From the NCBI GenBank assembly GCA_041662605.1, contig JBAZSD010000021.1:1-64000 (forward strand): 64,000 nt of DNA, in the 5' to 3' direction. A program made the translations under genes and the position numbers. The DNA comes from Desulfomonilaceae bacterium. Lineage in GTDB: Bacteria > Desulfobacterota > Desulfomonilia > Desulfomonilales > Desulfomonilaceae. Positions 34,844 to 43,051 of the stretch are shown here, in pieces. Numbering within the stretch: the stretch's first letter is position 1; each line of letters begins with the position of its first letter. Below the pieces are notes generated by a model, which saw only the letters and a list, made by a program, of their open reading frames with translations, searched no databases and was not told the DNA's origin.

Positions 34844-34900
34844 ATTTCTACAAATCCCGTCGCATCTGTTTGATAGAGACCGATAGAGGTCTGTAGAAAT
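34844..34900 (+). promoter_or_regulatory. Structured leader candidate before ferritin
   Basis: ATTTCTACA (34844-34852) and TGTAGAAAT (34892-34900) are perfect complements, and AGACC (34877-34881) can pair with GGTCT (34888-34892) inside. It ends 23 nt before the ferritin ATG, after which AGGGGAAAGG serves as ribosome site. No T-run, so not a terminator. Could be a translation-controlling leader or DNA operator. Confidence 0.4.
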
Positions 34901-34923
34901 AAAACAGGGGAAAGGCGCCATAC

Positions 34924-35445
34924 ATGATCAAAGAAAAAATTCAGGACGAATTCAATAAACAGATTAATGCTGAGACCTATTCTTCTTATCTTTACCTTTC
35001 AATGGCGGCATATTTCAGTTCAATCAATTTGCCCGGTTTCGCCAACTGGATGAGGTGTCAGGCTCAGGAAGAGCTTATACATGCAATCAAGTTTTTTGAT
35101 TTTGTCAATGAGCGCGGCGGAGATGTGACCCTTACAGCAATTGATGGGCCGCCGACCAAATGGGGCTCACCGTTGCACGTATTTGAAGAAGCTTACAAGC
35201 ATGAGCAGAAAGTGACATCTCTGATTAACAATCTTGTTGACCTTGCCATGGCTGAAAAAGACCACGCCTCTGTCACGTTTTTGCAATGGTTTGTCAACGA
35301 ACAGGTGGAAGAAGAGTCTTCAGCCTATGATGTGGTTCAGAGGCTTAAACTGGCGGGAGATCAAGGTGGTGGTATGTTCATGATAGATCGGGAACTTGCT
35401 ACAAGAACTTTCGTATATCCCACAACAGCTACTACGGGGGCGTGA
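34924..35445 (+). CDS. Non-haem ferritin
   Basis: Iron-storage ferritin (FtnA type), 173 residues. Ferroxidase-site residues are visible: the first helix Glu in AETYSSYLYLSMA, then QEELIHAIKFF with Glu and His of the second helix, and NEQVEEESSAY in the fourth. No haem-ligating Met pattern was noted. It oxidises Fe(II) and stores iron in the cytoplasm, and may guard against peroxide in this anaerobe. Spaced 93 bp from the rubrerythrin-like gene. Confidence 0.9.
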   Translation: MIKEKIQDEFNKQINAETYSSYLYLSMAAYFSSINLPGFANWMRCQAQEELIHAIKFFDFVNERGGDVTLTAIDGPPTKWGSPLHVFEEAYKHEQKVTSLINNLVDLAMAEKDHASVTFLQWFVNEQVEEESSAYDVVQRLKLAGDQGGGMFMIDRELATRTFVYPTTATTGA

Positions 35446-35538
35446 AAAACCACTTGCCCTGTAAAAGTGTCAATTCCGGCGCCTCAATTTCTGTCAGGCG
35501 CCGATTTTGGTCGTCTACAGATTTAACAGGAGGAAAGA

Positions 35539-36069
35539 ATGACTGAAGTCAAAAACCCAGCTCTTGGAATGCTATCAGCCGCTCTCGAGAAGGAAAAGAA
35601 AGGTCGGGAATTTTATAAAAAAGCTTCTGAAAACTGTGTCAATCCGCTTGGAAAAGACATATTCAGGAATCTCATGATTGACGAAGGCGCTCATATAATA
35701 AGAGTAAAGGAAATTTTTGACACCCTTTCAAAGGGCCAGGGATGGAATACAGACTGGAAAAGGCACAAAGTTGAAAATGAAGATCTCCGGAAATTGTTCA
35801 GAAAAAGAATAGAATCATTAGGCTCCCGCGTCGATGGTGACAATTCGGATATTGAGGCCCTTTCAATAGGTATAGAGATGGAACAGGGCGCAATAAGTTT
35901 TTATGAGGAGCAGCTTGCTAAAGCGACGGACCCTATAGAAACGGAATTCGTTAAAGTGATGATCAGTGAAGAAAGAGGACATTTCGGCGCGTTGGAGGAT
36001 CTGAAACTGTATTTTGAAAACCCTGAATCCTGGTTTACGGAGAAAGAGCGGGGTCTCCTGGAGGGCTAA
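35539..36069 (+). CDS. Rubrerythrin-like di-iron protein without rubredoxin domain
   Basis: Encodes 176 residues with the four-helix ferritin-like fold. Paired metal motifs are EKEKKGREFYKKA with EGAHIIRV, and EMEQGAISFYEEQL with EERGHFGAL, giving the ExxH repeats of rubrerythrins. The C-terminal rubredoxin domain is absent, so it needs another electron donor. Likely role is peroxide reduction or iron handling. The next gene back is ferritin; start ATG 35539 has AGGAGG. Confidence 0.82.
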   Translation: MTEVKNPALGMLSAALEKEKKGREFYKKASENCVNPLGKDIFRNLMIDEGAHIIRVKEIFDTLSKGQGWNTDWKRHKVENEDLRKLFRKRIESLGSRVDGDNSDIEALSIGIEMEQGAISFYEEQLAKATDPIETEFVKVMISEERGHFGALEDLKLYFENPESWFTEKERGLLEG

Positions 36070-36165
36070 GAACTATATTACTTTTGTCGATGTAATTACT
36101 CGTAAATGTTTTTGATTCACAAATAAATTGGTCAAATTAAAACGCTTCTCAAGTAGGGGCTTTAA

Positions 36166-36735
36166 ATGAAATCAGATCGGCAGAGGTGGAATTCTCGTTA
36201 CTCTGGCGCCATGGAAAAAATTCCTCCTCCCGATCAATTGTTACTTGAATCCCAGCATCTGCTAAAATCAGGCAGAGCCCTTGATTTGGCTTGCGGGCTG
36301 GGCTCTAATGCTGTGTTCCTGGCCGAACGTGGTTACTGGGTTGACGCGTTGGATACCAGCATTCAGGCCCTGGGACGACTCCAAAAAGAGATCAGGGAGC
36401 GAAAACTGACAATAGGGCCGGTTTTGACTGACCTCGATTATTATCCGGTGCGTTCAGGTTTCTATGACCTGGTCGTAATATTTTACTTCTTTTCAAAAGG
36501 CCTTATGGGGAGGATCAAATCAAGTTTGAAGCCCGGCGGATTGTTGATCTATGCAACTTTCAATTATCGGCATTTGAACTTGAGTCCCGGGTTCTGTACC
36601 GATTATCTGGTTCCTGAAGAAGGCCTTGCGCAATTTTTCCCCCACCTCGAAACGATAATGTCTGTTGAAAATTCTGGGGACAAAGGAAACGTCAGTCAGT
36701 TCATCGGCAGAAACATTTCCCGTATCAATCCTTAA
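36166..36735 (+). CDS. Class I SAM-dependent methyltransferase
   Basis: Methyltransferase of 189 residues. Motif I reads ALDLACGLGSNAVFLAERG; the acidic end of strand 2 is in VDALDTS; motif IV reads VIFYFFSK and motif V GGLLIYATFN. It recalls the TehB-like group with short proteins. The start RWNSRYSG is typical of these enzymes. Substrate unknown. It stands just ahead of hoxE (12 bp), so it may share a transcript with the hydrogenase, though a functional link is not evident. Confidence 0.8.
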   Translation: MKSDRQRWNSRYSGAMEKIPPPDQLLLESQHLLKSGRALDLACGLGSNAVFLAERGYWVDALDTSIQALGRLQKEIRERKLTIGPVLTDLDYYPVRSGFYDLVVIFYFFSKGLMGRIKSSLKPGGLLIYATFNYRHLNLSPGFCTDYLVPEEGLAQFFPHLETIMSVENSGDKGNVSQFIGRNISRINP

Positions 36736-36747
36736 AGAGGGCCTGAA

Positions 36748-37254
36748 ATGGATCATCAAGAAACGGAACACGCCAAACTGAATGAAGACCGGCGATGGCG
36801 ACTGGTGAATAGAACCATGAGGTTGCATGGACATCAACCAGACGCTTTGATCGAAACACTCCACGCCGTCCAGGAGTCATTCGGTTTTCTTGACCCTGAC
36901 TCTCTGAAGTATGTGGCGGAGTCTCTACATCTGCCGCTAAGCCTGGTCTATGGGGTTGCGACATTCTACCACTTTTTCACGCTCAAGCCCCCTGGGGAGC
37001 ATACGTGCGTCGTTTGTCTCGGAACAGCCTGCTACATAGCGGGATCGTCAAACATGATAAAAACAGTAGAGAAGAAAATTGGGATAAAGCCGGGTGAAAC
37101 GACCCCCGATGGGAAACTTTCTCTCTTGACCGCCCGTTGCATGGGATCATGCGGGCTTGCGCCGGCTGTGGTGTTTGACGGCGATGTCCACGGCAGGATG
37201 TCTTCAGACTCTTTGCTCGAAGGCATCAGGAGGCTCATTAATCATGACGATTGA
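36748..37254 (+). CDS. hoxE: NAD-linked [NiFe] hydrogenase, diaphorase subunit HoxE (NuoE-like)
   Basis: Thioredoxin-fold [2Fe-2S] protein of 168 residues. The four ligands are in CVVCLGTACY (about residues 90-99) and ARCMGSCGLAP (about 130-140). The N-terminal helical part is LIETLHAVQESFGFLDPDSLKYVAESL, as in NuoE. It passes electrons between HoxF and partners. First gene of hoxEFUYH; its stop overlaps the hoxF start by 11 bp. HoxE and NuoE are told apart here by context (hydrogenase subunits follow, no other complex I genes). Confidence 0.88.
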   Translation: MDHQETEHAKLNEDRRWRLVNRTMRLHGHQPDALIETLHAVQESFGFLDPDSLKYVAESLHLPLSLVYGVATFYHFFTLKPPGEHTCVVCLGTACYIAGSSNMIKTVEKKIGIKPGETTPDGKLSLLTARCMGSCGLAPAVVFDGDVHGRMSSDSLLEGIRRLINHDD

Positions 37255-38881
37255 AGAATTACAAGACATTGCGAAAATAGAAAAGGACAAACGGCAGGGA
37301 TTCAAACATCGTATCCACGTGTGTGTCGCCGCGGGTTGCCTTTCCTGCCAGAGTGGACTCGTCAAGGAAGCCTTAGAAAAAGAAGTTGCCCGTCGTGGAC
37401 TTGAAAGCTGGGTTTTAGTCAAGGGGGTGGGATGCCTGGGCCTATGCACCGCAGGTCCCATGGTGGTCATCGAACCCGATGGCGCAACATACCAGGAAGT
37501 TGCAGTCTCCGACGTATCAGACATCCTTGAGGCCTTGGGGGGAGAACCGGTAAGCCGCTTGGATTGTTCAGCCCACCTGCCTTTTTTTGCCAGACAAAAA
37601 AAGATCGTACTTGAGAATTGCGGTCGAATAGATCCCGAGAGCATTGAGGACTACATAGCTGAAGGTGGCTATGAAGCGCTATACAACTCTTTGAGGATGA
37701 TGACTCCCGCAGCGGTTATTGAACAAATTTCCAAGAGTGGCCTTCGGGGTCGAGGAGGAGCCGGTTTCCCAACCGGACTTAAATGGACTGCTGTTTCCAA
37801 GACCAAGAACAATGTCAAATTCGTCGTATGCAACGCTGATGAAGGTGATCCTGGCGCCTTCATGGACCGTAGCGTTCTCGAAAGTGACCCTCACAGGGTT
37901 CTAGAAGGTATGGCCATAGCTGGTTTAGCCGTCGGAGCCCATTATGGGTTTGTTTACGTCCGGGCTGAGTATCCACTGGCGGTAAAAAGAATCAGGACGG
38001 CCATAGCCAGAGCCGAAAGACTCGGGCTGCTGGGTCGCAACATATTCAATACGACTTTCAGTTTTGAAGTGAATGTCCGGCTGGGCGCCGGAGCCTTTGT
38101 TTGCGGTGAGGAAACGGCTCTTATGGCAAGCATAGAAGGCCGCAGAGGAAGCCCCAGGCCAAAACCACCCTTCCCTGCCGAACTTGGACTCTGGGGTTAC
38201 CCTACTTTAATCAACAATGTTGAAACATTCGCCAATGTCCCTCCGATTATTCAAAAAGGCGGCTCGTGGTTCGCTTCCATCGGGGTTGACAAAAGCAAGG
38301 GCACCAAGGTTTTCGCTCTTGCCGGCAGAGTAAAAAATACCGGATTGATTGAGGCCCCGATGGGCACGACTTTACGGGAGATTATTTTTGATATCGGTGG
38401 AGGCATCACTGGTGGCAGAAAATTCAAAGCCATACTGACGGGTGGGCCCTCTGGGGGGTGCATCCCATCACAATTCCTGGACATGAGCATGGATTATGAA
38501 TCCCTTGCTCAGGTAGGGGCAATCATGGGGTCCGGCGGACTGATAGTGATGGATGAAACGTCATGCATGGTAGATGTGGCCAAATTTTTTATTGAGTTTT
38601 GCATGAGCGAATCCTGCGGTAAGTGTGTCCCCTGTCGTGTCGGCACAGTGCAGATATACAATCTTTTGAGAAGAATTACACAAGGCGACGGTAAACCTGA
38701 AGATATAGCTTTGCTTGAAGAACTTTGCGACCTCGTCAAAAGCACAAGCCTTTGCGGCCTAGGTCAGACGGCGCCCAATCCGGTTCTGAGTTCCATGCGT
38801 TATTTCATGGATGAATACAAAGCGCACATTGAGGATAAAGTGTGCCCTGCCGGAGTCTGTCACATGGAGAAATCACAATGA
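37244..38881 (+). CDS. hoxF: NAD-linked [NiFe] hydrogenase, flavin subunit HoxF (NuoF-like)
   Basis: FMN and NAD(P)H-binding subunit of 545 residues. Residues about 20-105 form a [2Fe-2S] thioredoxin-like domain (CVAAGCLSC and GVGCLGLC). The FMN/NADH domain starts at GRGGAGFPTG (about 168) and includes GEETALMASIEGRRG. The C-terminal [4Fe-4S] site is CGKCVPCR (about 457) with the later SLCGLGQ Cys (about 503). No extra 2x[4Fe-4S] ferredoxin domain, so it resembles HoxF rather than HydB-type subunits. Start ATG 37244, inside the hoxE end; a longer frame from 37157 is not real. Confidence 0.9.
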   Translation: MTIEELQDIAKIEKDKRQGFKHRIHVCVAAGCLSCQSGLVKEALEKEVARRGLESWVLVKGVGCLGLCTAGPMVVIEPDGATYQEVAVSDVSDILEALGGEPVSRLDCSAHLPFFARQKKIVLENCGRIDPESIEDYIAEGGYEALYNSLRMMTPAAVIEQISKSGLRGRGGAGFPTGLKWTAVSKTKNNVKFVVCNADEGDPGAFMDRSVLESDPHRVLEGMAIAGLAVGAHYGFVYVRAEYPLAVKRIRTAIARAERLGLLGRNIFNTTFSFEVNVRLGAGAFVCGEETALMASIEGRRGSPRPKPPFPAELGLWGYPTLINNVETFANVPPIIQKGGSWFASIGVDKSKGTKVFALAGRVKNTGLIEAPMGTTLREIIFDIGGGITGGRKFKAILTGGPSGGCIPSQFLDMSMDYESLAQVGAIMGSGGLIVMDETSCMVDVAKFFIEFCMSESCGKCVPCRVGTVQIYNLLRRITQGDGKPEDIALLEELCDLVKSTSLCGLGQTAPNPVLSSMRYFMDEYKAHIEDKVCPAGVCHMEKSQ

Positions 38882-39642
38882 GATACCCGGCTTTTTTGCA
38901 AAGAGTCGCTGATCTTGCGGATGTCCAGCCCGCAAGAGTATTGACCTTCAGCATCAACGGCCAGATGGTGAGCGCCCGGGAGGACGAAACCATCCTTACC
39001 GTGGCCCGCGAAAATGGGATCGCCATTCCAACATTGTGTCACCTTGACGGCTTATCCGAACGTGGGGCTTGCAGAATCTGCATAGTAGAGATAACGGGTT
39101 CTCCAAAACTGAGCCCCGCCTGTGTAACCCTTGCGCGCCAGGATATGGAAGTGATCACAAACTCGGAACGGGTCATGGATTATAGAAGGAAAATCCTGGA
39201 ACTTCTCTTCGCTGAACGAAATCACGTGTGTTCTGTTTGCGTTTCCAACGGTCACTGCGATCTTCAGGCCCTAACTATCGAATTGGGCATGACCCATGTC
39301 CATTATGAGTATTTGCACTCTAAACACGTCGTGGACGCCTCCCACGACAGATTTTCCGTGGATCATAATCGCTGTGTCCTGTGCCAGAGGTGCGTGCGGG
39401 TTTGCGACGAAATAGAAGGGGCGCACACATGGGATGTCATGAGTCGGGGTTACCTTTCGACAGTTATTACAGACCTGAACCAGCCATGGGGAGAATCGAG
39501 CACATGCACAGGATGCGGGAAATGTGTGCAAGTATGCCCAACTGGGGCTCTATCGGAAAAAGGAAAATCCATCTCTGAAATGACTAAAAAGAGACAGTTT
39601 CTGCCTTATCTGAAGATGATGCGCGGAGAAGAAAAAACATGA
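38878..39642 (+). CDS. hoxU: NAD-linked [NiFe] hydrogenase, electron-transfer subunit HoxU
   Basis: Iron-sulfur subunit of 254 residues, related to the N-terminal part of NuoG. It has a plant-type [2Fe-2S] domain (TLCHL, GACRICIVEI), the His-Cys3 cluster site (HVCSVCVSNGHC) and two [4Fe-4S] sites (CVLCQRCVRVC and CTGCGKCVQVC). It wires HoxF to the hydrogenase small subunit. ATG 38878 overlaps the hoxF stop by 4 bp; its end overlaps hoxY by 4 bp. Length normal. Confidence 0.9.
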   Translation: MRYPAFLQRVADLADVQPARVLTFSINGQMVSAREDETILTVARENGIAIPTLCHLDGLSERGACRICIVEITGSPKLSPACVTLARQDMEVITNSERVMDYRRKILELLFAERNHVCSVCVSNGHCDLQALTIELGMTHVHYEYLHSKHVVDASHDRFSVDHNRCVLCQRCVRVCDEIEGAHTWDVMSRGYLSTVITDLNQPWGESSTCTGCGKCVQVCPTGALSEKGKSISEMTKKRQFLPYLKMMRGEEKT

Positions 39643-40172
39643 ATCGACTCAGACTCGCAACCGCATGGTTGGACGGTTGTTCGGGGTGCCACATGTCCTT
39701 ATTGGACATTGATGAGAAACTTGTTGAACTCTCGGAAAAAATTGAGCTTGTGTACAGCCCTTTGGTAGATTTTAAGGTGATTCCGGAAAATATTGATGTC
39801 GCTCTTATCGAGGGCGCTGTAAGTTCCGAGGCTGACAGAGAAGAGATTTTCATTTTACGGGCCAGAAGCGCAATTCTTGTTTCCTTTGGTGACTGCGCCG
39901 TCACGGCTAATGTTCCCGGAATGCGCAACAAGTTCAGTTTGGAAGATACCTTGTCCCGCTCCTATGTAGAAAACGCCACCTTGGGGAAATGTATTCCCTT
40001 AGATAACGTACCGAAATTACTGGAATACGCGAAACCTGTCCACGAATACGTCAAGGTGGATTATTTCCTGCCTGGCTGCCCACCCCCGGCCGGCGTGATA
40101 TTATCGACATTAACTGATCTCCTCAATGGGCGTTTACCGGCTATTGAGGGAAAAACACGTTTCGGAGCCTGA
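39639..40172 (+). CDS. hoxY: [NiFe] hydrogenase small subunit HoxY
   Basis: Small subunit of 177 residues carrying only the proximal [4Fe-4S] cluster, as in group 3d enzymes. Ligands: CSGCH (about 14-18), FGDCAVTANVPGMRN (about 88) and LPGCPPP (about 148). There is no Tat signal, so the enzyme stays in the cytoplasm. Overlaps hoxU by 4 bp and lies 19 bp before hoxH. Confidence 0.92.
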   Translation: MNRLRLATAWLDGCSGCHMSLLDIDEKLVELSEKIELVYSPLVDFKVIPENIDVALIEGAVSSEADREEIFILRARSAILVSFGDCAVTANVPGMRNKFSLEDTLSRSYVENATLGKCIPLDNVPKLLEYAKPVHEYVKVDYFLPGCPPPAGVILSTLTDLLNGRLPAIEGKTRFGA

Positions 40173-40191
40173 TAACCGTGGAGAGCGTGAC

Positions 40192-41613
40192 ATGACCCAA
40201 ACACTGCAGATTAAACCGATTACCAGAGTAGAAGGGCATGGTAAAATAACCATAACTCTTGATGATTCAGGAAGCGTTTCTGACGCCAAGTTTCATGTTA
40301 CCCAGTTCCGAGGCTTCGAGAAATTCGTAGAAGGTCGGCCGTTCTACGAAATGCCTTCTTTGGTGGAAAGAATATGTGGTATTTGTCCGGTGAGCCACTC
40401 AATAGCTTCCGCCAAAGCCTGCGACTCAATCCTTGCGGTTCGGATCCCTGAACCAGCCAAGAAGTTGCGGCGTATTGTAAATTGCGGTCAGTTTATACAG
40501 TCCCATGCGTTGAGTTTCTTCCATCTTTCAGGACCGGACCTGGTTCTAGGATTCGATTCAGATCCCGAAAACAGAAATGTTCTGGGACTGGCCCAAAAAC
40601 ATCCCTCGCTAGTAATGGATGGAATCCATTTACGAAAAATTGGTCAGACAATCATCGAGTTATGCGCCGGGAAACGCATCCACCCGTCCTGGGTAGTGCC
40701 TGGTGGTGTAAACAGTCCCTTGAATGAACAAATTCGCGACGCAATCATGGGGCTGCTTCCTCAAGGCTTCGAGATCATTCATCGGACCTTGGACTGGTTC
40801 AAGGGAAACCTTGAAAAGTATAGGGAAGAAATTCGAACATTTGCGAATTTCCCTACACTTTTCGTGGCTCTTGTAAATGACCGGAACAATCTTGAACATG
40901 TTGAGGGGAAATTGAGATTTATTGATTCTAAAGGATTCAGGATTCAGGATGACGTGGCTCCTGATGATTATATGGACTATCTTGGTGAAAATTCAGAATC
41001 CTGGTCGTATCTTAAATCACCTTATTACAAACCATTAGGTTATCCTGAAGGCATTTACAAATCGGGTCCGGCAGCAAGGATGAATGTTTGCGATGGTTGC
41101 GGAACCCATCAAGCCGATCAGGAATGGGCCGAATTCAGAGGATTGGAGCGGGGCCCGGCATTGAGTTCATTCTATAATCATTACGCTCGGTTGATCGAGA
41201 TTCTTTTTTGCCTCGAAACAACGGAACACCTTCTTGGCGATCCTCAAATACTGAGTCCTCACGTAAGATCCTTCGCTAAAAACAACGAGTTTGAGGGTAT
41301 CGGCGTAGTTGAAGCTCCAAGGGGGATCCTTGTACATCATTATCGCGTCAATGAGCAGGGGTTGATTACATGGGCAAACATGATAGTAGCTACCGGTAAT
41401 AATAACCTCGCCATGAATAGAGGAATCCTGCAAGTTGCAAGGCGCTTCCTTAAGGGCGACAATATAACAGAGGACGCTCTCAATCGAATTGAAGGATTAA
41501 TCAGGGCTTTTGATCCATGCCTGAGTTGCTCTACACATTTGATAGGAGGGCTCAATCTTCAGATAGATCTTGCTGGATCCGATGGGGTTGTTCTTGACAC
41601 AAAATATGTATAG
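40192..41613 (+). CDS. hoxH: [NiFe] hydrogenase large subunit HoxH
   Basis: Catalytic large subunit of 473 residues, group 3-type (bidirectional NAD(P)-linked). The nickel ligands are RICGICPVSHS (C62, C65) and DPCLSCSTH (C443, C446, H449). After H449 a 24-residue tail follows (starting LIGGLNLQIDL), the peptide normally removed by a maturation protease; no such protease gene (hoxW) and no hyp genes are in this window. The active site produces or consumes H2. Start ATG 40192 has GGAGAG upstream; a longer frame from 40126 is not real. Confidence 0.93.
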   Translation: MTQTLQIKPITRVEGHGKITITLDDSGSVSDAKFHVTQFRGFEKFVEGRPFYEMPSLVERICGICPVSHSIASAKACDSILAVRIPEPAKKLRRIVNCGQFIQSHALSFFHLSGPDLVLGFDSDPENRNVLGLAQKHPSLVMDGIHLRKIGQTIIELCAGKRIHPSWVVPGGVNSPLNEQIRDAIMGLLPQGFEIIHRTLDWFKGNLEKYREEIRTFANFPTLFVALVNDRNNLEHVEGKLRFIDSKGFRIQDDVAPDDYMDYLGENSESWSYLKSPYYKPLGYPEGIYKSGPAARMNVCDGCGTHQADQEWAEFRGLERGPALSSFYNHYARLIEILFCLETTEHLLGDPQILSPHVRSFAKNNEFEGIGVVEAPRGILVHHYRVNEQGLITWANMIVATGNNNLAMNRGILQVARRFLKGDNITEDALNRIEGLIRAFDPCLSCSTHLIGGLNLQIDLAGSDGVVLDTKYV

Positions 41614-41644
41614 AATCGGAGAAAACGTAATCATCGAATAATCA

Positions 41645-42637
41645 ATGAAAATCATTTTGAATATAATCGTAGCGCTTCTTGTCCTTTCGAGTTCGCTCTT
41701 CACAATGGCAGATTTGAGAAGTGGTGAGCAAGATCAATCGCCGGCTAACCACACTGATTTTGGGGCCCAGAATTCTTTGATGATGGCTCCAACATACCAG
41801 GAAGGGGAATTTTCTTTCCCTTTGCTCCCTTCCTGTCCATTCGGTCCCGCTGTCCCTATTCCGCCATTGCCTGATCAGAGAGTGTCTCCCCAAAGACGCG
41901 ATCTATCTATTGAGACCGCCAATGTGGCGGAAGGGATCGGCAAATACACCGGCATGATATTAATTCCGGCTGGACCTTTCGAAATGGGGAGCCCTGAAGA
42001 AACCGGAAGGCCCGATGAACGGCCTTTACATACTGTGTATCTGGGTGAATTTTACGTATCGAAATATGAAGTCACCAATGCTGAGTTCTGTAAATTTCTT
42101 AATAGAAAAGGAGAAATTTCCAGTAATGGCTTACCGAGTCTCAGAATTGGCGATCCATCATCTCCTGTCACAAAGGTGAATGGATTTTTTCAGCCAAAGC
42201 CGGGATTTGCTGATAGACCGGTAACTCATGTTTCATGGTATGGAGCTTCAGACTATGCCCTGTGGGCTGGGGGGCGCCTGCCTACCTCAGCGGAATGGGA
42301 AAAGGCGGCCTTGTATACATCAAAGAAAACTCCGGCCGATGATATTTCTCTCCCTACCCAGGAACAATCCACCCCAGTGTACCTGGCCACGCCGGGAGCT
42401 TTTGGCATCACGGGAATAGAAGGAAATGTTTGGGAGTGGTGCGCTGATTGGTACAGCCGTGATTACTATGCCTTGAGCCCGTCACAAAATCCTCTGGGCC
42501 CATCATTAGGCCAGGAAAAGATAATAAGAGGCGGATCATGGGCTGCTCCTCTCTCATCGAGAAGGATTAAAAACGTCCATAAGGCTGTTCCAAGAGGCTA
42601 TTATCGGACGGTGGGTTTCCGCATAGTCAAGGACTAA
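41645..42637 (+). CDS. Formylglycine-generating-enzyme-like (SUMF1 domain) secreted protein
   Basis: Encodes 330 residues. A signal peptide (MKIILNIIVALLVLSSSLF) is followed by a spacer (about 20-100) and the FGE/SUMF1 domain: MILIPAGPFEMGSPEETGRPDERPLHTVYL at its start, then GRLPTSAEWEKAA, GNVWEWCADWY and the end IIRGGSW with GFRIVKD. True sulfatase-activating enzymes need a Cys pair, which I do not see here, so it may be one of the many non-catalytic or unknown relatives, like those beside respiratory gene sets. It starts 31 bp after hoxH and leads to two cytochrome genes, so a periplasmic role near that complex is suspected. Confidence 0.8.
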   Translation: MKIILNIIVALLVLSSSLFTMADLRSGEQDQSPANHTDFGAQNSLMMAPTYQEGEFSFPLLPSCPFGPAVPIPPLPDQRVSPQRRDLSIETANVAEGIGKYTGMILIPAGPFEMGSPEETGRPDERPLHTVYLGEFYVSKYEVTNAEFCKFLNRKGEISSNGLPSLRIGDPSSPVTKVNGFFQPKPGFADRPVTHVSWYGASDYALWAGGRLPTSAEWEKAALYTSKKTPADDISLPTQEQSTPVYLATPGAFGITGIEGNVWEWCADWYSRDYYALSPSQNPLGPSLGQEKIIRGGSWAAPLSSRRIKNVHKAVPRGYYRTVGFRIVKD

Positions 42638-42688
42638 AGCCCCTCGTTTTACCGTTTCAATGCTCTCGTTTAGACCAAAAGTCGCGGC

Positions 42689-43051
42689 ATGACAAAAATC
42701 ATTAGAGTAAAAACCTTCCCCAATCTGGCGCTAAAGGAATTCATCGCTCTGGTTTGCGCATGCGCCCTGATTTGTCTCATTTCAGCTCTTGTTGACGCTC
42801 CCATGGAAGGGGCTGCGGATCCTGGCGGTGTCCCCGTGGAAAATGTTAAAGCCCCCTGGATTTTTGTCGGAATCCAACAGATGTTGAGAAGTCTTTCCCC
42901 AGAGTTGGCCGGCATTGTGATACCCATCGTTTGTTTATTGCTCGTGGCTCTTGACCCTATTTTGTTAGGCCATGGGAAAACGTCCTCCGTCGTCTTTTTC
43001 GGGGTTCTTGGAATTGCGTCGATTCTGACTTTATGGGGATTTTTGTATTGA
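42689..43051 (+). CDS. Cytochrome b subunit-IV-like membrane protein
   Basis: Encodes 120 residues with three hydrophobic helices (about 18-37, 72-92, 97-118). ADPGGVPVENVKAPWIFVGIQQ resembles the loop before helix F of the C-terminal part of cytochrome b/b6 (subunit IV); the PEWY-like site reads APWIF. This suggests a quinol-binding anchor that works with the multihaem cytochrome encoded next, whose start overlaps it by 19 bp. It cannot hold haem b alone, since no His pair is seen. Family assignment is inference. Confidence 0.6.
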   Translation: MTKIIRVKTFPNLALKEFIALVCACALICLISALVDAPMEGAADPGGVPVENVKAPWIFVGIQQMLRSLSPELAGIVIPIVCLLLVALDPILLGHGKTSSVVFFGVLGIASILTLWGFLY

